DNA from: CAYWWY01 sp964580185
GTDB lineage: Bacteria; Thermotogota; Thermotogae; MWEM01
Direction of reading: 5' to 3'
DNA length: 64,000 bases
Assembly: GCA_964580185.1 (NCBI GenBank)
Contig: CAZOJQ010000008.1
Location: 1 to 64,000 of the forward strand
Part shown: piece after piece, positions 8,475-17,295 of the stretch
Position numbering within the stretch: position 1 is the stretch's first letter
How the letters are laid out: each line of letters opens with the position of its first letter
Notes under the pieces: model-generated
Seen by the model: the letters and a program-made list of their open reading frames with translations, nothing else
Databases searched by the model: none
What the model was told of the DNA's origin: nothing
Position numbers and translations under genes: made by a program

Positions 8475-9992
8475 ATGGCGCAAAAAAAGGTCTTGATTAT
8501 CGGAGCGGGGATTGCTGGGTTATCGGCCGGTTCTTATCTGCAACGAAATGGATATGATACGGAGATATTTGAAGCGCATTCCATTCCGGGGGGGCTTTGC
8601 ACCGCCTGGAAACGGGGCGATTATACAATCGATTACTGCATTCATTGGTTGATGGGCACCAAACCCAATACGGGGTTTGATGTCGTTTGGGACGAATTGG
8701 GCGCATTCGAGAACGAGGACGGAAGCCGCTCGGAAATCGTCAACCCAGAGACCTTTTCCCAAATGGAGTTTGTGGATGGTTCGGTGGTGCGGTTGTTTTC
8801 GAACGCGGATCGCTTGAAAGAAGAGCTTTTAAGAGTTGCGCCCGAAGACCGAAAGATGATCGAACAGCTCGCAAAAGATTTGAAAAGCATGAGCCGGTAC
8901 CAAATCACTACCGATCCAGAGAATCACAGCCCCATTCACTCCGCAAGGGTCCTCTTAGGGAATCTATCGATTATGCGCCGGTTTTTGAGACACGCGAGAA
9001 CGCCCATGAAAGTGTATGCCGATCAATTCCGTAATCCGATCATGAAGAAGGTGTTGGTTGGCGTAATTCCACCCGACTGGTCTGTTATGTCATTGACCAT
9101 GGGGCTTGGTATGCAGCATCGTCAAGCAGCCGGGTACCCTGTGGGAGGCTCTCTTACCTTTGCTCGGAATATTGAACGGAAATATCGGTCTTTGGGAGGG
9201 AACGTCCATTACCGCCATCCTGTGGAGAAAATTCTAGTAAAAAAAGGGAAAGCCGTTGGCATTCGTCTTTCTTCCGGGGATGAAGTGATGGGGGACGAAA
9301 TTGTATCAGCAGCAGATGGACATTCAACTTTGTTCGAGATGCTCGAAGGGCATCATCTGACCGACAGCATAAGGAAGGCGTATGAAACTTTTCCATTGTT
9401 CCCTTCTTCCGTTTTCTTTGGGTTTGGAATCGCTCGGGATCTGTCTAGCGAACCACACAATCTGATTCTTGAACTGGATAAACCTTTTCCCTTGCCAGAT
9501 GGTTCTACCCAAGACTTGCTGGCAATCACGTTTCGGCATTACGACCCCACACTGGCCCCAAAAGGGAAAACTTCCGCACAAGTGATTTTTAATACATGGC
9601 GTGACCAATACTGGCGGGACTTGGCCCGCTCCGACCGGAAAGGGTATGAGCAAGTGAAAGTGCAGTTGAAAAACCAGGTTGTGGAGTTGATGGAGAAACG
9701 ATTTCCGGGGATTGGTTCGGATATCGAGGTGTCAGACGTATCAACCCCACACACCGTACAACGGTATACCCGGAATTGGCATGGGAGCTACGAAGGGTTC
9801 GGACCCACGCCACAGAGCGTGATAGCCCGGTTGCCCAATACATTGCCTTCTTTGCAGAGCTTTTCGATGATTGGGCAATGGACAACCCCTGGCGGAGGGT
9901 TGCCTCCTGCCGGTCTGGACGGCCGGAATCTTGCGCGACGGTTCTGCCGACAGGATCGAGTCCCTTTTTCGGGAACGGGTGTCCATCGCTGA
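8475..9992 (+). CDS. FAD-dependent oxidoreductase, phytoene desaturase (CrtI)-like
   Basis: 505 residues. The N terminus is a dinucleotide-binding motif, LIIGAGIAGLSAGSYL, followed by IFEAHSIPGGLCTAW, the GG doublet typical of the CrtI/carotenoid isomerase/amine-oxidase superfamily. The C terminus has GQWTTPGGGLPPAGLDGRNLA, the second FAD contact. No phytoene synthase or other carotenoid gene is nearby, so a carotenoid role is not supported; many anaerobes have such orphan NAD(P)/FAD oxidoreductases. Own promoter; convergent with the ASKHA gene. Confidence 0.85.
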   Translation: MAQKKVLIIGAGIAGLSAGSYLQRNGYDTEIFEAHSIPGGLCTAWKRGDYTIDYCIHWLMGTKPNTGFDVVWDELGAFENEDGSRSEIVNPETFSQMEFVDGSVVRLFSNADRLKEELLRVAPEDRKMIEQLAKDLKSMSRYQITTDPENHSPIHSARVLLGNLSIMRRFLRHARTPMKVYADQFRNPIMKKVLVGVIPPDWSVMSLTMGLGMQHRQAAGYPVGGSLTFARNIERKYRSLGGNVHYRHPVEKILVKKGKAVGIRLSSGDEVMGDEIVSAADGHSTLFEMLEGHHLTDSIRKAYETFPLFPSSVFFGFGIARDLSSEPHNLILELDKPFPLPDGSTQDLLAITFRHYDPTLAPKGKTSAQVIFNTWRDQYWRDLARSDRKGYEQVKVQLKNQVVELMEKRFPGIGSDIEVSDVSTPHTVQRYTRNWHGSYEGFGPTPQSVIARLPNTLPSLQSFSMIGQWTTPGGGLPPAGLDGRNLARRFCRQDRVPFSGTGVHR

Positions 9993-10026
9993 GCATAAGC
10001 GGGCTGTTGAATCGGGGCTTGATAGA

Positions 10027-11718
10027 TCACGATCCAAGATCCTGTTCCAAACGCATGGATTGGGCAAACCGTTCCATGAATCGGGGATCGTTGTGGAGTG
10101 GGATATGCGTGAACTGTTTCTGGAAGGCATAAACAGAATCGAGCAGGTGGGGGTTCAAAAGGGCTTTTGCTAACCCTTCGCACGCAGCGTTTTCCTCTGC
10201 TTTCACCTTATGGGAAGGGATCGATGGGATTAGGCCGATTTTCTGTATGGCTTGAACATCTAGGTGAGTGCCAAAATGACCCGCAAGGTAGATTTGATCC
10301 AAATCGGTGGATGGGATTCCTATTCGTTCCAGCAAAGTATCAACCCCGGCACGAATGGCTCCTTTGGCAAGCTGCACTTGTCGGATGTCTTTTTGGGTAA
10401 GCAGGATGGGTCGATCACTGGGTATTTCGTTCAGCACAATGGACCGATCGCCATCGCTGTAGGCCAATCGATTATGGATTCTCCCGTTTGGGAGGATCAA
10501 GCCGCTGTCGATGAGAAGGGCGATCCACTGAATCAGGGCCGATCCGCAGATGCCTTTCGGATGGCCATTACCGATTACTGTGTATCGGACCTTCCCATTC
10601 GAATCCTTCCACAACCGATCAACAGCTCCCGGAAGCGCGAGCATCCCATGCGTTATGTTCATCCCTTCAAACGCTGGTCCTGCTGCTGTGGAACAGCAAA
10701 ACACTTGATGATCCTTGACCAACACAATTTCCCCGTTTGTTCCGATATCGATGAGCATTCGAGCTCCTGATCGCGAGAGGCCCGGGAGGTGCAGTCCGCA
10801 ATGGATGCATGCGGCGAGAATGTCCGATCCCACAAACCCAGCGATATTGGGTAGAAAGTGGACCGTAGTCTGCGGGTCTACCTGATTCAACCCAACTTCC
10901 GCGGCTTTTTTTTCGGGCGTTGAAATCACACGCGGTTCAAAGGGCATCTGCCCCAAGGAGCGGGTAGAAATCCCCCAAAAGAGATGATGCATGCCTGTGT
11001 TCCCTACCAGACCAAGTGTATGTACTTGGTTGGGTAAGATTCTTTCACGGAGGAGCAGCGTTTGGACCATCTGATCGATAGCGGACTGGATCTGCTTCTG
11101 AAGAGTATCCATTCCTTCTGGCTGATTCGCGTAAGAAATCCGGGTGATCAAGTCTGCGCCATACAAGGTTTGCGGATTCTTTCGGCGCATCGATTGGGCC
11201 ACACCGCTGTCTGGTCGCAAAAGATACGCAGTCAGAGTTGTGGTGCCAATATCGACTGCGATGGAATATGAGGCTTTCTTTGGGTCTGTGTTTGAACGAT
11301 TTGGCGAAAAGGGAGCGGTAGGAGATAAGGGTTCCTCGGATTCAATAGAAAGGTGAGGGGCCAAAACGACAATCGCTTCTCCTTCGATTCGGGCCAAGCA
11401 AGCCAACCGATGATCATTAGAAAGGCCGCGGGAACGAAGCACTTCCGATTCTCGCTCGGATTGCTTAGACAAGTCTCCAGAGGCTCGAACCACACAACCG
11501 CCACACGTGCCCTTTCCTCCGCAAGGAAAAGAATACGAAACCCCATGATCTCTCAGAATCTGCATCAATGTTTGTCCGATAGGAACGGAAATCTTGATCG
11601 ACTGTCCGGTTGTTTCTATCTGAATCCGGCATTTGATAGGCCATTCACCTGCTTTCTCGCATTGAACTACCCATGATGGAAAGGGTTTTCTCTGGGATAA
11701 TTGTACCATGCTTTTCAT
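10027..11718 (-). CDS. [2Fe-2S] ferredoxin/ASKHA-domain protein (corrinoid-activator-like, DUF4445)
   Basis: 563 residues. Residues 30-115 are a plant-type ferredoxin domain with Cys in CGGKGTCGGC and in HRLACLARI. After a linker comes an ASKHA ATPase fold: AVDIGTTTLTAYLL (about 157), a second phosphate loop MLIDIGTNGEIVL (about 320), then a C-terminal DUF4445 region. Relatives such as RACo reductively reactivate Co(II) corrinoid proteins with ATP in acetogens and methyl-transfer systems. No corrinoid protein or methyltransferase is in the window. The first 25 residues are unusual; a TACAAT box overlaps codons 5-6, so the true start is uncertain. Confidence 0.82.
   Translation of the reverse strand: MKSMVQLSQRKPFPSWVVQCEKAGEWPIKCRIQIETTGQSIKISVPIGQTLMQILRDHGVSYSFPCGGKGTCGGCVVRASGDLSKQSERESEVLRSRGLSNDHRLACLARIEGEAIVVLAPHLSIESEEPLSPTAPFSPNRSNTDPKKASYSIAVDIGTTTLTAYLLRPDSGVAQSMRRKNPQTLYGADLITRISYANQPEGMDTLQKQIQSAIDQMVQTLLLRERILPNQVHTLGLVGNTGMHHLFWGISTRSLGQMPFEPRVISTPEKKAAEVGLNQVDPQTTVHFLPNIAGFVGSDILAACIHCGLHLPGLSRSGARMLIDIGTNGEIVLVKDHQVFCCSTAAGPAFEGMNITHGMLALPGAVDRLWKDSNGKVRYTVIGNGHPKGICGSALIQWIALLIDSGLILPNGRIHNRLAYSDGDRSIVLNEIPSDRPILLTQKDIRQVQLAKGAIRAGVDTLLERIGIPSTDLDQIYLAGHFGTHLDVQAIQKIGLIPSIPSHKVKAEENAACEGLAKALLNPHLLDSVYAFQKQFTHIPLHNDPRFMERFAQSMRLEQDLGS
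11700..11708 (-). promoter_or_regulatory. extended -10-like element at the 5' end of the ASKHA gene
   Basis: Minus-strand TGG-TACAAT at 11708-11700, the same sequence as the probable promoters of htpX and trpS. It lies inside the first codons of the annotated ASKHA frame, so either the gene starts further in, at a non-standard codon, or the match is chance. Confidence 0.3.
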
Positions 11719-11782
11719 TGGGAAACCAGGGTTTGAGCATAAACGGTTTTACCGCTCAAGTATGCGAAAAAAGGGAGAAAAT

Positions 11783-11811
11783 TTGGTGATAGGTCTGATT
11801 TGTGATATACT
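11783..11811 (+). promoter_or_regulatory. promoter of the NatAB-like exporter genes
   Basis: TTGGTG at 11783-11788, 17-base spacer, TATACT at 11806-11811 with a TGA extension. It lies 75 bases before the TTG start of the ATPase gene, leaving a leader of about 67 bases in which I see no clear hairpin. Confidence 0.65.
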
Positions 11812-11885
11812 TCGCAAGGGATTATTGACCCGATTATCGATTAGATCAAACCAGAACGTTATATGCTCGAAAGGGGGTATGGATT

Positions 11886-12638
11886 TTGGAAAACGCGATG
11901 ATTCAATTTCAACAGGTGAACAAGGTGTTTGCTGCACGGAAGAAAAGTGTTCAGGCACTGAAGGATGTCTCATTCGAAGTCAGAAAAGGCGAGATCTTCG
12001 GATTGCTTGGACCCAATGGCGCTGGAAAGACAACGGCATTGCGGATATTGTCTACTCTATTGGTGCCTACCCGCGGGAAAGTAGGTGTTTGTGGGTATGA
12101 TACCCAGAAAGATTCTCAACAGGTCCGAAAGAGGGTTGGATTCCTTTCGTCCGATATGAGCCTGACAGGCAATATGACTTCGCGAGAAACCCTACGGTTT
12201 TTTGGGGAACTCAATCATTTGGAAAAAGGAACGATCGAGAATCAGATTACCAATCTATCCCAATACCTTGGGATGAAGGATTTTCTGGACCGAAGAATGG
12301 GGACCTATTCACAAGGGATGAAACAGAAAACGTTGATCGCCATCGCTTTGATCCATTCTCCGGATATCATTGTCTTTGACGAACCGACCAATGGGTTGGA
12401 TATCTTGACTGCAAGAACGGTATTGGATTATCTCAAAGATCTCCAATCCCAAGGGAAAACGATTATCCTATCCACGCATGTGATGGAAGTCGCTCGCAAG
12501 ATGTGCGATCGAATCGGGATTATCGACCATGGTATGCTCAAAATCATCGGAACGCTCCCCGAAATCTTGGAAAAAACCCAGACCGACGATTTGGAAGATG
12601 CGTTCTTTTCGATCGTAAAGGAAGGGGATGCTGCATGA
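11886..12638 (+). CDS. ABC exporter ATP-binding protein, NatA-like
   Basis: 250 residues from a TTG at 11886, eight bases after AAGGGGG; the ATG four codons later is too far from the site. Walker A is GPNGAGKTT (about residue 40), the signature is YSQGMKQKT and Walker B IIVFDEPTNGLD. Residue pattern and partner permease match the NatAB/YhaQ-type Na+ or drug exporters rather than CcmA. The stop overlaps the permease ATG. Confidence 0.9.
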   Translation: MENAMIQFQQVNKVFAARKKSVQALKDVSFEVRKGEIFGLLGPNGAGKTTALRILSTLLVPTRGKVGVCGYDTQKDSQQVRKRVGFLSSDMSLTGNMTSRETLRFFGELNHLEKGTIENQITNLSQYLGMKDFLDRRMGTYSQGMKQKTLIAIALIHSPDIIVFDEPTNGLDILTARTVLDYLKDLQSQGKTIILSTHVMEVARKMCDRIGIIDHGMLKIIGTLPEILEKTQTDDLEDAFFSIVKEGDAA

Positions 12639-13840
12639 AAGATACATTGCTGATCTTCCGCAAGGAATTCTATCAAACTTTTAAGGATAAACGGACCGTA
12701 TTTTCTTCTTTTGTTCTGCCAGTCATCCTCTTTTTGGTGATCTTCCAAGTAATCGGCAGTATGCAGACTCAAACCGAACAACGGCTTCAAGAGACCACCT
12801 TTGTCATCTTTACCAATCAGGAAACTCTTGCGCGAGAAGTGCTGCACCAGGCTGGCATTCTCTTTCAGATTGTGACGGACACGCCGGATGATTTGGATCA
12901 ATCGATTCGAGACCGCGAGATCCATTTAGCCATGATTTTCAGCGATCCGGCAAAAACGATAGATGAGTACATCCGAATGGATAATCTTCAAATCGAGTTT
13001 ATCTCATTCTCGGAGCAGATGGAATCAAGCAGGGCGTTGAACCACGCGTTTTATGGGATTTCGCAGCTCAGAAATCAAGAAATTCGGTCCATTATGCAAT
13101 CGCTGGGTGTGAACCCAGAAGTACTAAATCGCCCATATACCCATACAACAAACATTGCAACGGAACGGGAACAAGCTGGGAACTTCTTGGGGATGATGTT
13201 GCCCTATATGCTTGTGATTTATCTCTTCGCGGGATCCTTTTCTTTGGGTTTTGATACAACTGCTGGAGAAAAAGAACGCCAGACCCTTACCATTCTTTTG
13301 GTGAATCAAGTCTCCCGCACCGCTATCGCTTGGGGGAAGATCCTCTATATGATGCTGGCCAACCTATTGATGGCTTTGATTTCGTCGATAGCCTTTTCCA
13401 TTGGGTTTTCCCGAATGATGAGTGGTGGTTCCGATATGGGGGGAAACTTTATGGCTGCATTCTCCGCGGATCTGGTCGCCATGCTGATTATTACCGTGTT
13501 ATCCATGTCCGTTATCGTTGCGACAATTATTGCGGCTATCGGGATTTTTGCAAAAACAGTCAAAGAAGCGACCGCTTATACCATGCCGTTGTATATCGTT
13601 GCCGTTATTTTTGGGATCATGAGCATGCAACCTGGCGGTTTGGAGAGTATTCCCTTTATCGGGTTTATCCCTCTGATGAATGGAATCGACACCCTCAAAG
13701 CCTTGTTTACGAGCAATGTCATTCCCTATCAGCAGATTCTTCAAACGGTCTTGATCAATGTGGGTGTCGCCGTCTTTTTAGCATGGGTCACATCCCGCAT
13801 GTTCAGCAATGAAAAATTTGTCTTCCGGACCGAAAACTAA
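12635..13840 (+). CDS. ABC exporter permease, NatB-like
   Basis: 401 residues from ATG 12635, which overlaps the ATPase stop. An N-terminal helix (residues 22-42) is followed by an extracytoplasmic domain to about residue 180, then a helix with the SFSLGFDTTAGEKERQTL segment that is typical of the NatB/ABC-2 group (a conserved cytoplasmic E-K-E-R loop), and four to five more helices. NatAB in Bacillus extrudes Na+ coupled to ATP; sodium is likely here but a drug substrate is not excluded. Confidence 0.87.
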   Translation: MKDTLLIFRKEFYQTFKDKRTVFSSFVLPVILFLVIFQVIGSMQTQTEQRLQETTFVIFTNQETLAREVLHQAGILFQIVTDTPDDLDQSIRDREIHLAMIFSDPAKTIDEYIRMDNLQIEFISFSEQMESSRALNHAFYGISQLRNQEIRSIMQSLGVNPEVLNRPYTHTTNIATEREQAGNFLGMMLPYMLVIYLFAGSFSLGFDTTAGEKERQTLTILLVNQVSRTAIAWGKILYMMLANLLMALISSIAFSIGFSRMMSGGSDMGGNFMAAFSADLVAMLIITVLSMSVIVATIIAAIGIFAKTVKEATAYTMPLYIVAVIFGIMSMQPGGLESIPFIGFIPLMNGIDTLKALFTSNVIPYQQILQTVLINVGVAVFLAWVTSRMFSNEKFVFRTEN

Positions 13841-13876
13841 GGTTCCTTGGCTCGGCGTTTCAGCCATTGTTGAGAT

Positions 13877-14416
13877 ATGAATTCTGCATCCAATCGATCG
13901 AAAACGATCTTAGTATGCGCGACGACGCTCAACGGATGGATTGGTCGTGACGGTCAGAATCAGCCCGATTGGACATCACGTGAGGATATGGATCATTTCT
14001 CATCCTTTACGCGACGGATTGGCGCGGTTGTTATGGGACACCGGACCTTCCGGACCCTACCGCGCCCACTTCCGAACCGCCTGAATGTCGTGATGACAAG
14101 AAACCCAGAGTTGGAGGCGCATTCCAGCGACGAAGTATGGTATTGTTCTTCCAGTCCGATTCGGTTGCTGGAAACGCTTAAGAAACGGGGATTCCCTGAA
14201 GTATGTGTGATTGGAGGAGAAGCGATCAATACGCTTTTCTGGAACGAGCGGCTGATCGATGAAATGGTCGTTACGATCGAACCGGTATTGTTTTCCGGTC
14301 AGGTAGCCTTGGTAGGATCCAAAGCCATTGAACGGAGATTGAGTCTGTTAACTCATCGTGCTTTGCCCTCTGGGGCATTGATTCTTCATTATCGGGTTTT
14401 GGACTGGAGCTCCTGA
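13877..14416 (+). CDS. dihydrofolate reductase/RibD C-terminal domain family protein
   Basis: 179 residues. The fold is suggested by ILVCATTLNGWIGRDG at the N terminus, AVVMGHRTFRTLPRPLPNRLNVVMTR in the middle (the M-G-x-x-T-F NADPH segment) and VIGGEAINTLF near residue 115, the glycine pair binding NADPH pyrophosphate. Such stand-alone RibD_C-like proteins are often annotated dihydrofolate reductase family and reduce either folates or pyrimidine riboflavin intermediates. It lacks a clear canonical DHFR active-site Asp/Trp pattern, so I leave the substrate open. Its 3' end overlaps the htpX gene on the other strand by 28 bases. Confidence 0.78.
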   Translation: MNSASNRSKTILVCATTLNGWIGRDGQNQPDWTSREDMDHFSSFTRRIGAVVMGHRTFRTLPRPLPNRLNVVMTRNPELEAHSSDEVWYCSSSPIRLLETLKKRGFPEVCVIGGEAINTLFWNERLIDEMVVTIEPVLFSGQVALVGSKAIERRLSLLTHRALPSGALILHYRVLDWSS

Positions 14417-15417
14417 ATTATTACCGCTCGGTCTGTCGCTTCCAAAACCGCAATCCGATCAATCAACGGGGGATGCGTACTGAGAAGGTTAGCAAAGAAC
14501 CCCCGTTTTTCCGCCAGCTTCAGCATCTTCGGTTCTGATATAAACAAGTGGGCGGTGGCGCCGTTTGCTTGTTTGGTCGCGATGGGTTTTTGGTAGATTT
14601 TCCGAAAGGCGGAAGTCAATCCATTCGGATTTCGCGTAAACTCAACAGCAGTCGCGTCTGCCAAGAACTCGCGTTTTCGGGAAATGGCAAAGGTCATCAA
14701 TCGGCTGATCTGACCAACAATAAACATAATCAGAGCCGTCGCAAAAATCGCCGCAATGATCGCCAATATGGCCCCTTGGGAGTCTCCTTTATCGCTTTTT
14801 CCCCCTCGGCGAGAGCGAGAAGCTCCACCAGTCATTGCGATGAACCCTGTTGTTCGGAGCATGATCAATCCTGCGCGGAAAGCGACAAGCGAGAGCAGAA
14901 GAACCCCGCCAACGAGCGCGCTGACAATCGTCATCAAAAGAACGTCCCGGTTTTTGATGTGAGCGATTTCATGGGCGACCACGCCTTCAGTTTCTTCCCG
15001 ATTGAGGTTGGTTAGCAACCCCGTTGTTACGCAAACATACGACTCTTTCGTCTTGGTCCCTGTGGCGAAGGCGTTGATGGAAGGATCATCCATGACAAAG
15101 ATTTTTGGTCGTGTCATTCCCGAAGAGATGCTCAATTCGTCGGCGATATTGAGCAATTGCTTCTCTTCCAGATTCGTTGTTTCTGGTTGCACTTCTTTAG
15201 CGCCCACGGATTTCAACACGATTTTGCTCCCGGACCCAAATGCGATCAAGGCTTGGATTGCTACAAAGATAACCAAAACCGCGGTGATAATGCCGCTTGT
15301 CATAAAGGTCAAATCCAAAAACACCCCTGCCCCAATAGCGATCCCAAAGATTATGCCAACCAATATGATTGTCTTCCGCACATTCTTTTTTTGTTGTTGG
15401 TAGAAATCCACCGCCAC
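14389..15417 (-). CDS. htpX: HtpX-like M48 family membrane metalloprotease
   Basis: 342 residues from GTG 15417, seven bases after AGGGGGTG. Two N-terminal membrane helices (residues 16-60), the zinc motif HEIAH at 149-153 followed by IKNRD, two more hydrophobic stretches (about 162-190 and 215-245) and a third ligand region REFLADATA. HtpX degrades misfolded membrane proteins at the cytoplasmic face. It is somewhat longer than the usual 290-330 residues because of a Ser/Gly/Arg-rich cytoplasmic loop between the later helices. It is single and divergent from the SagB-like gene. Confidence 0.92.
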   Translation of the reverse strand: MAVDFYQQQKKNVRKTIILVGIIFGIAIGAGVFLDLTFMTSGIITAVLVIFVAIQALIAFGSGSKIVLKSVGAKEVQPETTNLEEKQLLNIADELSISSGMTRPKIFVMDDPSINAFATGTKTKESYVCVTTGLLTNLNREETEGVVAHEIAHIKNRDVLLMTIVSALVGGVLLLSLVAFRAGLIMLRTTGFIAMTGGASRSRRGGKSDKGDSQGAILAIIAAIFATALIMFIVGQISRLMTFAISRKREFLADATAVEFTRNPNGLTSAFRKIYQKPIATKQANGATAHLFISEPKMLKLAEKRGFFANLLSTHPPLIDRIAVLEATDRAVIIQELQSKTR

Positions 15418-15463
15418 GGTAGTTCACCCCCTAATCGTTCGCTATAAACCCATCATATTCAAT

Positions 15464-15472
15464 ATTGTACCA
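15464..15472 (-). promoter_or_regulatory. extended -10 promoter for htpX
   Basis: Minus-strand TGG-TACAAT at 15472-15464, 46 bases before the GTG start. The upstream A/T run (poly-A on plus, 15484-15491) could act as an UP-like element; no proper -35 box is visible. Confidence 0.55.
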
Positions 15473-15519
15473 TGAAAGCAAATAAAAAAAACCGCTTCTT
15501 CCGTTCTTTTGGTGGAATC

Positions 15520-15528
15520 TGGTATACT
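15520..15528 (+). promoter_or_regulatory. extended -10 promoter for the SagB-like gene
   Basis: TGG-TATACT at 15520-15528, 34 bases before the ATG. It is back to back with the htpX promoter; the 145-base divergent gap contains both and little else. Confidence 0.6.
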
Positions 15529-15562
15529 ATCTGTGATAACGCCCAGATAAAGGAGGAGATTT

Positions 15563-16321
15563 ATGGAAGACTATCGGAACCATAGAGCTAACTTAAAATC
15601 GGTAGGATGGGAACAGGTACGCATATTGGAGACCGATCAGAAAAAAGGAGTTCCGCATCCGGATCTTGAGAAAGGAGTGCCTGAAGGCGCCAAAACCATA
15701 AAGTTACCTGCGTTCCAGGAAGTGGCTCAAAGGGAGACCCGGTTTTATCCCTTGTTCCATGATCGGAAAAGCCATAGGAAATTCTTGGAGGAAGGGCTGT
15801 TTTTGGAAGAAGTCTCTTTCCTTTTGTGGGCGACACAAGGGCTAAAAAGCATCACAAAAGACGGGGCTACCTCTTTTCGTACCGTGCCTTCTGGCGGTTC
15901 CCGGCATTCTTTTGAGACCTATGTTTTTGCCCAGAAGGTAGACGGGCTGAAGCCTGGATTGTATCGGTATCTCCCTGTAACGCATGAATTGGTCTTTCTC
16001 TTTGATCGCGAAGACTTTTCTAATCAGCTTACCCAGGCGTGTTTGGGCCAGCAATTTGTTGGTCAGGCCCCTGTGAGCTTTATTTGGACAACCATTCCCT
16101 ATCGAACGGAATGGAGGTATGCGCATGTAGCTCACAAGATCATCGGTATCGATGCGGGGCATTTGTGCCAAAACCTGTACTTGGCTGTTGAGGCGATTGG
16201 GGCTGGCACGTGTGGAATCGGTGCCTACAACCAGGAGTTGATCGACACGTTATTGGATGTTGACGGAGAAGATGAGTTTGTCATTTATCTCGCTCCGATC
16301 GGGAAAGTTCATTCTGGCTAA
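15563..16321 (+). CDS. SagB/ThcOx-type nitroreductase-fold FMN oxidase
   Basis: 252 residues. The nitroreductase fold is seen from DRKSHRKF (FMN phosphate contact) through LLWATQGL, RTVPSGGSRHSFETYV (the segment characteristic of the SagB/ThcOx group) to GAGTCGIGAYNQ. SagB proteins oxidise azolines in ribosomally made peptides, but many stand-alone copies in anaerobes have no peptide cluster. I see no YcaO cyclodehydratase and no precursor peptide here. Start after AAAGGAGGAG. A sugar transferase follows 22 bases downstream. Confidence 0.85.
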   Translation: MEDYRNHRANLKSVGWEQVRILETDQKKGVPHPDLEKGVPEGAKTIKLPAFQEVAQRETRFYPLFHDRKSHRKFLEEGLFLEEVSFLLWATQGLKSITKDGATSFRTVPSGGSRHSFETYVFAQKVDGLKPGLYRYLPVTHELVFLFDREDFSNQLTQACLGQQFVGQAPVSFIWTTIPYRTEWRYAHVAHKIIGIDAGHLCQNLYLAVEAIGAGTCGIGAYNQELIDTLLDVDGEDEFVIYLAPIGKVHSG

Positions 16322-16343
16322 TATGAACACAGAGGTGTCGGGT

Positions 16344-17288
16344 ATGCGGAAAAGCAAAAAAAAGCCCGAAAGGATTATCGTAATCGGCAAAGAAGAGCAT
16401 GTAGGCAGTATGATCCAAGAGACGCTACAAAAGAATCCCAGTCCGACGGTAGTCCAGCAGTACATGAATCCTTCGGCCCATATTCTGCTTGAAGCGATCC
16501 AATCTCCTTTGGAACGACCCGATATGCTGTTAATCGCAGATCCACGTCTTGGACGTTCGGTAGAACATGAAATCGATCAAGCCAGAAAAGCGGGAGTAAA
16601 AATCGAATACCTTCCAAATTTGGTTGAAAAAAGATTGAAACGGATCCCCTTGGATTTAATCGATCAGTTTCGAGACTATTATGATGTGGTCTTGTCTCAA
16701 AAAAAACCTTCTCGTGTGGAGAGGGTTTTTGACGTGTTCGTTTCTTTAAGCGCCCTTGTGCTTCTTTCTCCGTTGACTCTCGGGGTCGCTTTGGGCATTT
16801 TGATTACATCAGGAAGGCCCATTATCTTTGCTCAAAAAAGAGCAGGGGTCTTTGGAGAACTCTTTACTTTTTACAAGTTTCGAAGTTTGTCCGCCCCCAA
16901 CGGTCCTGTTGAATTGGAAGATCCCAACAGCGCGATTTCAGAACGGTCAACTGCTTTTGGAAGGTGGATCCGGAAAACGCGGATCGACGAAATCCCTCAG
17001 TTTTGGAATGTTTTAACGGGGAAAATGGCGTTCATCGGACCGCGGCCAGAGATGGTCCACTATCATCAAATGTGCGTCGAGCAAATTCCCTTTTACCCAT
17101 ACCGGTTCCGCGTCAAACCGGGGATTACCGGTTGGGCTCAGGTTTCTTACAAACACACGACAACGGTAGATGAATACAAGCGCAAGACAGAATATGATCT
17201 GTATTCTATCAAAAACAAGAGCGCCCGATTGAACGCGTTGATTCTCGTAAAGACGATTATCACGATGCTTGGGATGAAAGGCAAATAA
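16344..17288 (+). CDS. monotopic bacterial sugar-phosphate transferase (polyprenyl-phosphate glycosyl-1-P transferase)
   Basis: 314 residues from ATG 16344, six bases after GAGGTG. The C-terminal 200 residues are the PglC/WcaJ catalytic domain: a single hydrophobic re-entrant segment (about 130-155), then KRAGVFGELFTFYKFRSL, TRIDEIPQFWNVL, GPRPE and KPGITGWAQVSY. These enzymes load the first sugar phosphate on undecaprenyl phosphate at the membrane. The first 120 residues look like a degenerate nucleotide-binding (CoA-binding-like) domain, not the four-helix bundle of WcaJ. There is no polysaccharide cluster beside it. Confidence 0.88.
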   Translation: MRKSKKKPERIIVIGKEEHVGSMIQETLQKNPSPTVVQQYMNPSAHILLEAIQSPLERPDMLLIADPRLGRSVEHEIDQARKAGVKIEYLPNLVEKRLKRIPLDLIDQFRDYYDVVLSQKKPSRVERVFDVFVSLSALVLLSPLTLGVALGILITSGRPIIFAQKRAGVFGELFTFYKFRSLSAPNGPVELEDPNSAISERSTAFGRWIRKTRIDEIPQFWNVLTGKMAFIGPRPEMVHYHQMCVEQIPFYPYRFRVKPGITGWAQVSYKHTTTVDEYKRKTEYDLYSIKNKSARLNALILVKTIITMLGMKGK

Positions 17289-17295
17289 CCCAGGA

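Noticed and set aside
8475..9992. Carotenoid biosynthesis (crtI) locus
   Set aside because: Only the general FAD-binding features match; no crtB or other carotenoid gene is nearby.
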